Counted from the first letter of the stretch, positions 53,363-62,287 are shown. The stretch is 64,000 nt of DNA from Halorarius litoreus (GCF_024362405.1 NZ_CP101454.1:2790001-2854000); one strand, 5' to 3'. Numbers and translations: made by a program. Notes: generated by a model not told the origin, from the letters alone.

Positions 53363-56185
53363 TCAGTCCCAGAACGACTTCGTCCGCGCGTACTCTCGCT
53401 CCCGCAAGAGGATATCCCGGTAGAAATCGTCCTCGTCCTCGCGGAGTTTGTTGATGATACGCGCGGCGTTGTGCGGCCCCACGCCACGGGCTGCGAGCGC
53501 CCGAATCGCCTGCTTGCCGTGCGCCTGCACGAGTGAGGCCGACCGGTACGCCCGTCTGGTCATCTTCTCCTGTTCCTCGTCCTTGTCACCGGATTTGACG
53601 GCCGACACCACCTCGTCGGCCCACGGGTTGAGCGCGGCGATGCGAGTCGACCCGCACCGCGGGCACTCGGGCTTGTCGGCGATGCGCTTGACCTGGGTCT
53701 TCCGCTCCCACTCCTGACAGTGGAGACAGAACAGCAGCATCCGGTCGTTCTCGATGCGCTGGCGGACGGTCTCGATGACCGAGGCGTCGGCGTTCTCCGG
53801 CGAGAGCAGTTCCTGGCCCGACGAACGCCCACCGAGACCTACCGGGGTGCGTTCGCCGACAGTCTCGACGGTAATCTCGCGGCGACGAATCCGACGGAGG
53901 ACGTCCGCCGCTCCCTCCACGTCCAAATCCTCGTGGAGGACTTCGCGCAGCGCCTCGTCGTAGACGGGCGTATCGCGCAGCGCCTCCAGCAGGCGGTCGC
54001 GGCCGAAGCCGCGCCCTTTCTTCCAGTTCTTCAGCGCGCCGAACTTCGCGGCGACCTGCGCGAGTTTGAACTTGAGGGCGTCGGCGTTCTTCAACGAGAG
54101 TTCGATGAGCCCCGCGACGTGCTCGGGGTCGGTCTCGAACAGGAGTTCGACCACGTCGCCGAGGTGCGTGCCCGACGGGACTTCGAGTTCGATGCGGTAC
54201 GGGTCGATCTCCAGCCCCACGGACGACCCCGTTCGCTGGCCGATGAGCGCCGACAGCAGTCGACCCAGCGTTTCGTTGACGGTGTGCCCGAACGCGGCGT
54301 TGACGACGACTTCCCTCGCGTACGCCTCGACCAGCACCACGTCGTCGGTCGGCATCGGCGCCTCGTGGCGCTCGATGGGGTCGAGGGCTTCGCTCGCGGT
54401 GAACTCGTCGGTCGGGTAGTCCTGGGTCAGGCCGCGGGCGACCGTCTCCCGCGACGAGCCGGAATCGAACGCAGCGCGTGTCTCTCCCCGGAGGCGACCG
54501 ACGTGCTGGGCGACCTCGTAGGGGACGGGAATCTCCGCGCCGACCCACGACGGCACCTCGCCGGCGGGGTCCTCGATGGGCGTCACCTTCACTTGCTCCT
54601 CGTCCTCCTCGACCTCGGTGATGCGCCACATCTCCCCGCCCTGGATGAACACCTCGCCGGGGGAGGCGAAGTTGACGACGAACCGCTCGGCGAGCGTTCC
54701 CACGGTGCGGCCGGAGGCCATGTCCACGACGCGGAAGTTCGCCTCGTCGGGAATCATCGAGAGATTCGAGTAAAAGTACTGCCACGTCCCCCGCGACTTC
54801 TCCAGCCGGTCGTGCTCCTCCTCCAGCCAGATGACGTGGTTCGCCGAGAGTTCGCGGACCACGGATTTGAACTGCTCCTCAGAGAGGTCACGGAAGGGGT
54901 ACGCACGGTGGACGATTTCGTAACACCCTCGGGCAGAAATCTCGCCGAACCCCATCAGGATGCCACAGATCTGGTTCGCGACCGTGTCGAGCGAGCCGTG
55001 ATGGATGTTCGCGTCCTCGACCTCGCCGTGTTCGGCCATCCGCGTGATGGCGAGCGCCTCGAACGTGTCGTCCGGGTGGGTCGTGAGGATGGTCCCCCGC
55101 GAGACCTGTCCCGACTGGTGGCCTGCCCGCCCCACGCGCTGGAGGAGTCGTCGCACTTCACGGGGTGACTGGTACTGGACGACGTGGTCGACGGAGCCGA
55201 CGTCGATGCCGAGTTCCATCGACGAGGTACACATCAGCCCATCCAACTCCCCGGCTTTGAACCGGTCTTCCACGTCGATGCGCGCCTCCTTCGAGAGCGA
55301 GCCGTGGTGGATGCCGAGGTCCGTGCCGTACTCCTTGAGCCGGGAGCCGAGTCCCTCCGCGGTCTGTCGGGTGTTGACGAACACGAGCGTCGACTCGTTT
55401 TCGGTCACGAGTTCGTCGATACGGCGGACCTGTGCGGCCACCTCGGGTTCCGTGACGAGTTCGGAGGCGAGCACCTCGTCACCCTCCTGAATCTCAGGTT
55501 GCTCGACGCGGACGTCGATGTCGCTGCCGGCGTCGACCTCGACGATGGTACACCCCCGATTCCCGGTCAGGAACTTCCCGACTTCCACGGGGTCGCCCAC
55601 GGTCGCCGAGAGACCGATACACTGGAAGTCACCGGAGTACTCGCGGAGGTGTTCGAGGCCGATGGTCAACTGGGCGCCGCGCTTCGAGGCGGCGAGTTCG
55701 TGCACTTCGTCGACGACGACGTGGTCGACGTCCTCCAGCGCGCGCCGCAGCTTCTCGCCGGTGAACATCGCCTGGAGCGTCTCGGGGGTCGTCACCAGCA
55801 CGTCCGGCGGGTCGTCGGCCTGCTGCTGTCTTCGATAGTCGGTGGTGTCGCCGTGGCGCACGTCCACCTCGATTCCCAGTGTCTCGCCCCACCACTCCAG
55901 CCGCTCGCGCATGTCACGGTTGAGCGCCCGAAGCGGCGTGATGTAGATGGCCTGGATCCCGTGGGTCGATTCGCGGGTGGAAATCGCCGAGAACACCGGA
56001 AGCATCGCCGTCTCGGTCTTCCCGGTCCCGGTCGGGGCGATGACGAGTGCGTGGTCGCCCGACGCCAGCGGGGGAATCGCGCGGCGCTGTGGCTCGGTGG
56101 GTCGGTCGAACCCGCGCTCCGAGAGCGCCGCCCGGACGGGCTCGGAGAGCTGCGCGAACGCATCCATCCCCTGCGTATCGCTCAC
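53363..56185 (-). CDS. lhr: Lhr-type ATP-dependent helicase
   Basis: 940 residues of the Lhr core family of SF2 helicases. Motif I is IAPTGTGKTETAML (~49-62), Ia TPLRALNRDM, II VVVDEVHELAAS (~157-168), III LSATVGDP and VI QRVGRAGHQSGQ. The C-terminal part (~450-880) holds the winged-helix and Lhr-specific domains, and a zinc-like CLHCQEWERKTQVKRIADKPECPRCG pattern lies near residues 795-820. Lhr moves 3' to 5' on DNA and acts in repair of replication damage. It is on the same strand as the rpa genes, 44 bases after rpe. Confidence 0.93.
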   Translation of the reverse strand: MSDTQGMDAFAQLSEPVRAALSERGFDRPTEPQRRAIPPLASGDHALVIAPTGTGKTETAMLPVFSAISTRESTHGIQAIYITPLRALNRDMRERLEWWGETLGIEVDVRHGDTTDYRRQQQADDPPDVLVTTPETLQAMFTGEKLRRALEDVDHVVVDEVHELAASKRGAQLTIGLEHLREYSGDFQCIGLSATVGDPVEVGKFLTGNRGCTIVEVDAGSDIDVRVEQPEIQEGDEVLASELVTEPEVAAQVRRIDELVTENESTLVFVNTRQTAEGLGSRLKEYGTDLGIHHGSLSKEARIDVEDRFKAGELDGLMCTSSMELGIDVGSVDHVVQYQSPREVRRLLQRVGRAGHQSGQVSRGTILTTHPDDTFEALAITRMAEHGEVEDANIHHGSLDTVANQICGILMGFGEISARGCYEIVHRAYPFRDLSEEQFKSVVRELSANHVIWLEEEHDRLEKSRGTWQYFYSNLSMIPDEANFRVVDMASGRTVGTLAERFVVNFASPGEVFIQGGEMWRITEVEEDEEQVKVTPIEDPAGEVPSWVGAEIPVPYEVAQHVGRLRGETRAAFDSGSSRETVARGLTQDYPTDEFTASEALDPIERHEAPMPTDDVVLVEAYAREVVVNAAFGHTVNETLGRLLSALIGQRTGSSVGLEIDPYRIELEVPSGTHLGDVVELLFETDPEHVAGLIELSLKNADALKFKLAQVAAKFGALKNWKKGRGFGRDRLLEALRDTPVYDEALREVLHEDLDVEGAADVLRRIRRREITVETVGERTPVGLGGRSSGQELLSPENADASVIETVRQRIENDRMLLFCLHCQEWERKTQVKRIADKPECPRCGSTRIAALNPWADEVVSAVKSGDKDEEQEKMTRRAYRSASLVQAHGKQAIRALAARGVGPHNAARIINKLREDEDDFYRDILLREREYARTKSFWD

Positions 56186-56229
56186 GTCCCCGATTCGAGT
56201 TCGGACCGATTAAGCCGCTCGGTGACCGG

Positions 56230-56985
56230 TCAGACCCGCCGGTAGTCGCCCAGCCGCGTCCCGTCGAGCAGGTACGCCTCTGCCTCGTGCATCCCCTCCG
56301 GGAGAAACGGCGAGAGGAACGAGCGCTGCTGGTTGACCCACGTCCCGCCGACGCGGTCGTTGAACGCGGGAAACATGACGAACTCGCCGGCCACGTCCAC
56401 GGGCTCCTCGAAGTGCTCGCGGAAGGGGTCGGGGTTCACCTGACCGCGGAGCCACGCGCGCTCCGTCCGCCCCCCACCAACCTCGTCTTCGAGCCGGACC
56501 TGCGGGTGCTCGTGCGCGATACAGAGCATCTCGGCCTCGACACACTCGCGAGACGGCCACGTGTGCCCGTGGGCGAACCCCACGTCACCGAGGCGAACCC
56601 CGGGGCCCTCGGTCACGGTCACCGCGTCGTCGTAGCCGAGTTCCGCCACCACGTCGTCGAGGTCGCCGTCGTGGTTCCCCTTCGCGACGGTCACGGGCAC
56701 GCGCTCGGTGAGGTCGGCGAACAGCGCGTCGAGTTCATCGCGCTCCTCGTCGCCGGGGTAGCCGATGGCGTTCGAGAGGTCGCCGAGGACGAGCACGCGG
56801 TCGGGGCGCTCTCGGTCGACGAGCGAGACAAGTGCCGCCCGGCGCTGGTCGGCGGCCGAGCGGAGTTCGACGCCGTCGCGCCTGAGTGCGACTTCGAGCC
56901 CGGCGTGGTAGTCCGCGAGAACGAGGACGCGCTCGGTGCCACAGGTCGCGACCGCCACGGGCTCACCGGGCACCGGCTGGACCAT
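56230..56985 (-). CDS. rpe: RPA-associated calcineurin-like phosphoesterase
   Basis: 251 residues. Calcineurin-fold metal motifs are VLVLADYHAGLEVALRRD (Asp-x-His), VLVLGDLSNAIG (GDxxN, with the usual GDxxD replaced), KGNHDGDLDD (GNHD) and FAHGHTWPS (GHxH-like). In Haloferax the order is rpa1, rpap1, rpe and the three are one operon; the same order is found here. The start ATG 56985 overlaps the rpap1 stop by one base. Its substrate is unknown, presumably a nucleic-acid 3' or cyclic phosphate. Confidence 0.9.
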   Translation of the reverse strand: MVQPVPGEPVAVATCGTERVLVLADYHAGLEVALRRDGVELRSAADQRRAALVSLVDRERPDRVLVLGDLSNAIGYPGDEERDELDALFADLTERVPVTVAKGNHDGDLDDVVAELGYDDAVTVTEGPGVRLGDVGFAHGHTWPSRECVEAEMLCIAHEHPQVRLEDEVGGGRTERAWLRGQVNPDPFREHFEEPVDVAGEFVMFPAFNDRVGGTWVNQQRSFLSPFLPEGMHEAEAYLLDGTRLGDYRRV

Positions 56986-58559
56986 CAGATGGGCTTGAAC
57001 ACGCCGTCGTCGGGCTCGTAACACTGCCCGCTCATCAGCGCGTCCTGGATGGCCTGCTCCACGTCGTCGGGGCTCGCGCCCGTCCGGTCGACGACGGCGT
57101 CGACGATGTCGTCGTGGGGGGCGCCGTCACCGTCGTCGAGGTCGGTCATCGCGTCCATCACGGCCTCGTCGAGGTCGACGTCGGCGTCGCCCTCGTCTGT
57201 GGCGGGTTCCGGTTCGGCGTCAGTTTCGGGTTCTTCCTCGGCCGCGTCGTCGGCTTCGGCCGCTTCCTCGGTGGATTCGGCTTCGGGTTCCGGCTCCGGT
57301 TCGGGTGTCTCCGTGTCTGTGTCGCCGGGTTCCTCGACCTCGTTGCCGGTCGAGAAGCCGCCGAGTTCCTCGGCCTCTTCGCGTTCCTCGTCGGTGAGGA
57401 CCTCGTCGTCGGGGTCGAACTCGTCGTCCGGCTCGAAGTCGCCGATGTCGTCGAGATCGTCGGACTCGTCCGCCTCCACAGCCGCCGTGTCGGCGGTCGT
57501 CGGTTCGGTCGCGGGTTCGGCCGGCTCGGTACTCGGCTCGGGTTCCGACTCCGACTCGGATTCGACTGGCTCAGGTTCGGATTCCCCGGCGGGCTCTGAT
57601 TCCGATGCCGTCTCGGGTTCGGGCTTGGACTCGGGCCCTACTGGCTCGGAGCTGGCCGCGGTCTCGGTCTCGGGTTCGGGCTCGGACTCGGCTTCGGACG
57701 CACCCCTGTCTGCGGCCGTCGACGCTGTCGATTCCGTGTCCTCGGGGCTCGACGCGGCCGTCCCCTCACTCGGCGGCTCGAACCCAGCCTCCGATTCGGC
57801 GACGGTCTCGCCCGTTCCGGCGACGGTCACGAGTTCGCGGTCGGCGAGCGAACTCGCATCGCCTGCCCCCTCGTTCGGTGCCACGTCGAGCGACCCGACT
57901 TCGTCGACGTCGCCCGCCACCATCGAGAGCGCGTCTTCGGCGAGGTTCTTGACCGCTTCGAGGTAGTCGGGGGTGGTGCCGTAGTGGTCGAGCGCGAGCG
58001 GGATGCCGGCCGCGAGCGCCGGGTCCACGCCGTCCGCCTCCAGCGCCTCGCGAAGCGCGTCGCCCGAGAGCCCGGAGTCGATGGCAGCCGCCATCGTCTC
58101 GACGCGCTCGATGGTTCGCTGAGCGGCCTGCACGACCCAGCGGTCTCGCGTCGCCGAATCGACCTCGCTGATGGACTCCGGCCTGATGCTCGTGTAGACG
58201 CGATTGGAGTCGTCGGGCTGGAACGTGCGGGCCTTCCCGGTCACGGCGAGGAACGCCGGCGGGTCGACGCGCTCGAGGAAGGCGAGCGCCTCTGGCTGGT
58301 ACTGGCCGGCATAGGTGACGAACGCGCCCGTCGGATCGACGATGCGCGCCCGGAGCATCTCCTCGTTGACGGGCTCGGTCTCGGTGAGCACGCCGACGAC
58401 GAACAGGCGGTTGACGCGGGCGCCGGTCGGGGTGACGACGTAGTTCGGCGCTCGCTCCTCGTCGCTCTCCGAGTACGAGAAGTCGGCGTCGTCGAACTCC
58501 GCGGCGAACAGGCGATGGGCGACCTCTCGACGGCCGGGGGCCGAGCCACCGGCGCTCAT
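56985..58559 (-). CDS. rpap1: RPA-associated protein
   Basis: 524 residues. The N-terminal ~180 residues form the conserved COG3390 domain (REVAHRLFAAEFDDADFSYSESDEERAPNYVVTPTGA, in part) with an OB-like segment LFVVGVLTETEPV. A very acidic, Ser/Glu/Pro-rich linker (~245-440) of SESEPEPE-like repeats follows. A C-terminal helical domain (~460-524, DLDEAVMDAMTDLDDG and DDVEQAIQDALMSGQCYEPDDG) resembles a winged-helix RPA-interacting region. It partners RPA1 in single-strand DNA binding. ATGA overlap with rpa1. Confidence 0.93.
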   Translation of the reverse strand: MSAGGSAPGRREVAHRLFAAEFDDADFSYSESDEERAPNYVVTPTGARVNRLFVVGVLTETEPVNEEMLRARIVDPTGAFVTYAGQYQPEALAFLERVDPPAFLAVTGKARTFQPDDSNRVYTSIRPESISEVDSATRDRWVVQAAQRTIERVETMAAAIDSGLSGDALREALEADGVDPALAAGIPLALDHYGTTPDYLEAVKNLAEDALSMVAGDVDEVGSLDVAPNEGAGDASSLADRELVTVAGTGETVAESEAGFEPPSEGTAASSPEDTESTASTAADRGASEAESEPEPETETAASSEPVGPESKPEPETASESEPAGESEPEPVESESESEPEPSTEPAEPATEPTTADTAAVEADESDDLDDIGDFEPDDEFDPDDEVLTDEEREEAEELGGFSTGNEVEEPGDTDTETPEPEPEPEAESTEEAAEADDAAEEEPETDAEPEPATDEGDADVDLDEAVMDAMTDLDDGDGAPHDDIVDAVVDRTGASPDDVEQAIQDALMSGQCYEPDDGVFKPI

Positions 58560-59833
58560 GATTGCACCTCCGTGAGGACAGCCGCGGCACGTTCGGCTGG
58601 GTCGTCGTCGGTCTCTTCGAACGTCGTGGCGTCGAGGTTCGCACCGTAGTCGTCGACCGAGAGCTGGCCCCGCACTCGATACTCCTTGCCCACCAGTTTC
58701 TCGGCGATGGCGTCAGCGACGACGGACTTGTCCATCGCGTCGCGAGCGTGTTCACGGGCGTCGTCGAGCCCCCCACCGTACACCTCGGCGGTGAGTTCGT
58801 CGTCGAGGACGACGGTCACGGTTCCGGTGCCGTCGTCGAGGATGGCCTTCACGCGGAGGTCGTCCTCGCCCTCTACCGCACCGTGCGAGCGACACTGGCC
58901 GTTCTGGACGACGCGGCCGCACTCGGGACAGCGCTCGATGAGGCCGCTACCGTCGCGGACCTCGAGGAGGTTGCCGGTCACGACGACGTCGAACGCGCCA
59001 CCGGAGTCGACGGCCTCACGGACGCCCATCTCGGGGGCGCTGTCGGCCGTCTCGACGTCCTCGCCGAGCGCGATGACGTGCGAGAACTCCGAGACGTTCA
59101 CCGAGGGAACGCCTCTGAACTCGCGGATGTAGGCGTCCTCGATGCGGACGCTCGCGCCCTCTTCGAGTTCCGAGTGGGGGTCCCAGTCGGTGAACGGCAG
59201 TTTTCCAGACGCGTCGGCGAGTACGCCTGAGAGAATCTCGGTCTCGCCGTCGCGGCCGCTGATGGTCTTCTCCTCGCACTCCAGCACGCGGACGACGACG
59301 TTCCGGCCGCGGTCGCCCGGCTGGAGATCCGCGAGGTCGCGGTCGCCGCCGACCTCGTACGGGACGTCGAGCTCCTCCTCTTCGAACACGAGGGTCGTCG
59401 ACTCCCCGAGGTTGAGTTCGGGTCGCCCCTCCCACTCGCGGACACCGGCGTTGCCCGCGGTGATGGTGTCGCCCTCCGTGAGGTCGAAGTCCTGCCACGC
59501 GGTGTACGAGATGGTACCCGTGGCATCGGCGAGTTCGCCCTCGAAGATGGTCTGGTCCTCTCCCTGATACCGGATGGAGCGCTGGCCGACGGTGAGGACG
59601 CGCGCCGTCACGGTGACGTTCGAGTCGTCGGGCGTCACCTCGGCGATATCCTTCGTCGTCGGTTCGCTCCCGCCGCCACCGCCGGAGCCGCCGCCGTACT
59701 TCCGGCGGAGCGATTGTTTGGCTTCGTCCATCGGCACGGAGTAGCTGACGAGCTTCTCCAGGTCCTCTAAGACCTCCTCTTTGTCTACGCCGAGGTCGGA
59801 GGCGAGGTCCTCGGCTTCTGCTTCGAGACTCAT
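58556..59833 (-). CDS. rpa1: Replication protein A, RPA1 type
   Basis: 425 residues. The N-terminal helical segment (SLEAEAEDLASDLGVDKEEVLEDLEKLV) is followed by three OB folds (~65-155, ~165-270, ~285-400). The third contains a zinc motif CPECGRVVQNGQCRSH (~298-313). It coats single-stranded DNA in replication and repair. ATG 59833 is chosen, 7 codons inside a longer frame. It heads rpa1-rpap1-rpe-lhr. A glycine-rich patch (GGGSGGGGGS, ~54-63) is a flexible linker. Confidence 0.94.
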   Translation of the reverse strand: MSLEAEAEDLASDLGVDKEEVLEDLEKLVSYSVPMDEAKQSLRRKYGGGSGGGGGSEPTTKDIAEVTPDDSNVTVTARVLTVGQRSIRYQGEDQTIFEGELADATGTISYTAWQDFDLTEGDTITAGNAGVREWEGRPELNLGESTTLVFEEEELDVPYEVGGDRDLADLQPGDRGRNVVVRVLECEEKTISGRDGETEILSGVLADASGKLPFTDWDPHSELEEGASVRIEDAYIREFRGVPSVNVSEFSHVIALGEDVETADSAPEMGVREAVDSGGAFDVVVTGNLLEVRDGSGLIERCPECGRVVQNGQCRSHGAVEGEDDLRVKAILDDGTGTVTVVLDDELTAEVYGGGLDDAREHARDAMDKSVVADAIAEKLVGKEYRVRGQLSVDDYGANLDATTFEETDDDPAERAAAVLTEVQS

Positions 59834-59927
59834 CGAAGAGGCGTTCGCCCCCACCGGTCAAAGGGTTTACCGCTGTCGCGACACCGAGCACCGCAAGCCG
59901 TATGCACCACGCGATGGACCCGTCGGT

Positions 59928-60584
59928 ATGCACGTCCGGGTCAACGCGGCGATGTCCGCAGACGGCAAGCTTTCGACCCGTCGCCGTGAACAGGTCGCCA
60001 TCTCCGGCGAGCGGGACTTCGAGCGCGTCTACCGGATGCGCGCCGAGTCCGACGCCGTCGTCGTCGGCGTCGGGACGGTACTCGCGGACGACCCATCGCT
60101 ACGCACACACGACGAGCAGCACCGCGAGGCGGTCGGGAAGACCGGCCGACCGGCGCGGGTGGTCGCTGACTCCCGTGCGCGGACGCCGACGGACGCACGG
60201 GTCCTCGACGGCGAGGCGACGACGTACCTGCTGGTGAGCGACGCCGCTCCCGACGAGCGGGTCGACACACTCCGAGAGCGAGGCACCGAAATCGTCCGCG
60301 CGGGCGACGACCGCGTGGACCTCGCGGGCGCCTTCGCGACACTCGACGAACGAGGCGTCTCTGAGCTGATGGTCGAGGGCGGTGGCGAACTCATCTTCTC
60401 GCTGTTCGAGGCCGGGCTGGTCGACGAACTCTCGGTGTTCGTCGGGAACGTCGTCATCGGGGGGCGCGATGCGCCGACGCTCGCGGACGGCGAGGGGTTC
60501 GTCGACGCGTTCCCCGAACTCGCGCTCCGCGAGGTCGAGCGACTGGACGAGGGGGTCCTGTTGGTGTGGGACGTAGAGGGCTGA
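59928..60584 (+). CDS. 2,5-diamino-6-ribosylamino-pyrimidinone 5'-phosphate reductase
   Basis: 218 residues of the RibD C-terminal reductase family, used in archaea for riboflavin and F420 precursor synthesis with NAD(P)H. Family segments are NAAMSADGKLSTRRREQ (~6-22), SDAVVVGVGTVLADDPSLRT (~41-60), PARVVADSRARTP and VEGGGELIFSLFEAGLVDELSVFV (~148-171). ATG 59928 gives the family start. It is divergent from rpa1 with 94 bases between. The stop is followed at once by conserved intergenic element copy 2. Confidence 0.92.
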   Translation: MHVRVNAAMSADGKLSTRRREQVAISGERDFERVYRMRAESDAVVVGVGTVLADDPSLRTHDEQHREAVGKTGRPARVVADSRARTPTDARVLDGEATTYLLVSDAAPDERVDTLRERGTEIVRAGDDRVDLAGAFATLDERGVSELMVEGGGELIFSLFEAGLVDELSVFVGNVVIGGRDAPTLADGEGFVDAFPELALREVERLDEGVLLVWDVEG

Positions 60585-60630
60585 CAGGCGGCGCGCGCCC
60601 AATCAGACTCACCTTCGCGAGTCGGTGCGC

Positions 60631-60713
60631 CGCACAACTGCCTCGGCCGACCCGCGACCGCTCTCAGGTCACGGGGTGGGTGGCCGCCCTCCGGTACTTG
60701 AACCTTCGGCGCG
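60631..60713 (+). repeat. Conserved ~83-bp intergenic element, copy 2
   Basis: It begins CGCACAACTGCCTCGGC and contains TCAGGTCACGGG and GGTGGCCGC, ending CTTCGGCGCG. About 63 of 83 positions match copy 1 at 32474-32556 without gaps. It starts 46 bases after the stop of the riboflavin reductase, in the same orientation. Confidence 0.75.
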
Positions 60714-60738
60714 CTAGAGGGGATTCGGCACACGGAGT

Positions 60739-60757
60739 CGCGAGCGAGCCGCTCGCG
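60739..60757. repeat. 8-3-8 palindrome
   Basis: Arms CGCGAGCG and CGCTCGCG around AGC, next to a GAGCGACGAGCG sequence. It lies between two convergent genes. Confidence 0.5.
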
Positions 60758-60791
60758 GTGTGAGCGACGAGCGAAGGGTAGAATCTGGTGG

Positions 60792-61079
60792 TTAGTGCTG
60801 GTGGCCGGTCAGTTCGGCGTAGCTCGTGCCGAACCGCTTCTCGAACAGGTCCATCGTGAGCTGTTCGACCTCTTCCAGTTTGGGGTCGACGCCGCCCTCG
60901 GCGTGGTGGACGGTCGCGTGGATGCGCTGGGCACAGCCGAACATCGCGAGGTCGCCGACGACCTGTGCGGCGGACTCGTCGCCCTCGCGGAGCATGTCGA
61001 CCAGCTCTGTGGGGAGCGTGAGCGTGTCGTCGCCGTCGTCGCCGTCGATGCTGAGCTCGACCGTGTCGGTGTCCGTCAT
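60792..61079 (-). CDS. Small conserved protein (DUF7545-like)
   Basis: 95 residues. An acidic N-terminal beta segment (DTVELSIDGDDGDDTLTLPTELVDMLREG) is followed by helices (QVVGDLAMFGCAQRIHATVHH and EVEQLTMDLFEKRFGTSYAELTGHQH). A Cys and several His could bind metal, but this is unproved. The family name is from memory. It lies downstream of trxB across the 33-bp tandem repeat and may be transcribed from the 61080-61147 gap. Confidence 0.82.
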   Translation of the reverse strand: MTDTDTVELSIDGDDGDDTLTLPTELVDMLREGDESAAQVVGDLAMFGCAQRIHATVHHAEGGVDPKLEEVEQLTMDLFEKRFGTSYAELTGHQH

Positions 61080-61147
61080 GGCACGGACGAGGGTAGCGGA
61101 GATGAAAGGTCTGTGGGTTCCGGGCTCGGCGGTCGTCCGGCCGGGGT

Positions 61148-61229
61148 CGTCAGTCGTCGCCGATTGGCATTGCGGCGACCCGTCAGTCGTCGCCGATTGG
61201 CATTGCGGCGACCCGTCAGTCGTCGCCGA
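61148..61229. repeat. 33-bp tandem repeat, 2.5 copies, 3' of trxB
   Basis: Units at 61148-61180 and 61181-61213 plus a 16-base partial at 61214. Each holds GTCGCCG...CGGCGAC, a 7-bp hairpin with a 10-base loop, and ends with the - strand text GGCGACGACTGA, like the end of trxB. The repeat may be a processing or termination signal multiplied by slippage. Confidence 0.7.
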
Positions 61230-61243
61230 GTATCGCCACGACT

Positions 61244-62287
61244 TCAGTCGTCGCTCGCGGCGGCCGCTTCCTTCTTCGCCTGCCGCTCGACGTCTTCGAG
61301 GTACTCGTCGGCGTCGATGGCCGCCATCGAGCCCATCCCCGCCGCGGTCACGGCCTGCTGGTAGTGGAAGTCGACCACGTCGCCCGCACCGAACAGCCCC
61401 GCCACCGCGGTCTTGGTCTGCCCACCGCCGGCACCGCGTTGCGTGACGAGGTAGCCGTCGTCGGTCATCTCGACGCCCGTGCCCTCGAGGTAGTCGGTGT
61501 TCGGCGTGTGGCCGATGGCGATGAACACCGCCCCGACGTCCATCTCGTACTGTTCGGTCTCGGGGTCGTCGAGCTTCTCGGAGGGGTGGCCCTCGGGGTT
61601 CTCCGCGAGCGTCACGTGCCGGACGCCGTCCTCCGGCGAGCCGTCGATTTCGAGCAGCTCGGTGTTGCGGAGAATCTCGATTTCGCCTTCCTCGACCTTC
61701 TCCATCGTGCGGTCGATCCAGTAGTCCTCGGCACGGAACTCCTCGCGCCGGTGGACGATGTACACCTTCGAGGCGAACTTCGTGAGGAAGTTGGCTTCCT
61801 CCATCGCCGCGTCGCCGCCACCCACGACCAGCATCTCTTCGCCGCGGAAGAACGCGCCGTCACAGGTCGCACACGTCGAGACGCCGTAGCCCATCATCTC
61901 GTCCTCGCCGGGTACGCCGAGCGTCCGCGCGCTCGCGCCCGAAGCGGCGATGAACGCGTCGGCCGTGTAGACGGTGCCATCGCGGAGCTCGACGCGGAAC
62001 GTGCCGTCCTCGCGCTTCTCGACGTCGACGACGACGCCGTGGTCGATCTCGGCGCCGAACTGCGTCGCCTGCTCCTTCATGTTGTTCACGAGGTCCGGCC
62101 CGGAGATGCCGTCCGGGAACCCCGGATAGTTCGCGACGTCCGTGGTGAGGGTGAGCTGCCCGCCGGGTTCGACGCCCTCCAGCACGAGCGGGTCGTTGTT
62201 CGAGCGCGCGGCGTAGATGGCGGCTGTCAGTCCAGCGATCCCCGTCCCGGCGATGATGAGCCGGCGGTGTACAGCGTCCTCGGTCAT
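61244..62287 (-). CDS. trxB: Thioredoxin reductase
   Basis: 347 residues. FAD motif is IAGTGIAGLTAAIYAARS (~11-28), the redox CxxC is STCATCDGAFF (~136-146), the NADPH motif is LVVGGGDAAMEEANFL (~153-168), and the C-terminal FAD segment is GLFGAGDVVDFHYQQAVTAAGMG. Standard TrxB length. Reduces thioredoxin in the cytoplasm. Single-gene transcript likely; a 33-bp tandem hairpin repeat follows the stop. Confidence 0.95.
   Translation of the reverse strand: MTEDAVHRRLIIAGTGIAGLTAAIYAARSNNDPLVLEGVEPGGQLTLTTDVANYPGFPDGISGPDLVNNMKEQATQFGAEIDHGVVVDVEKREDGTFRVELRDGTVYTADAFIAASGASARTLGVPGEDEMMGYGVSTCATCDGAFFRGEEMLVVGGGDAAMEEANFLTKFASKVYIVHRREEFRAEDYWIDRTMEKVEEGEIEILRNTELLEIDGSPEDGVRHVTLAENPEGHPSEKLDDPETEQYEMDVGAVFIAIGHTPNTDYLEGTGVEMTDDGYLVTQRGAGGGQTKTAVAGLFGAGDVVDFHYQQAVTAAGMGSMAAIDADEYLEDVERQAKKEAAAASDD

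Larger units (their letters stand above)
60585..60791. other. 207-bp intergenic region
   Basis: It holds conserved element copy 2 (60631-60713) and a GAGCG-type palindrome (60739-60757). No gene is supported; a 65-residue + strand frame here is open only because of GC bias and is not claimed. Confidence 0.6.

Noticed and set aside
60566..60763. A 65-codon + strand frame over the conserved element and its neighbour
   Set aside because: Overlaps the riboflavin reductase end. Both copies of the element are open in the related frame with no indels, which is noted as a possible coding remnant but not enough for a gene.
61148..61229. Possible CRISPR array at the 33-bp tandem repeats
   Set aside because: Units abut directly with no unique spacers, there are only 2.5 copies and no cas genes are near.
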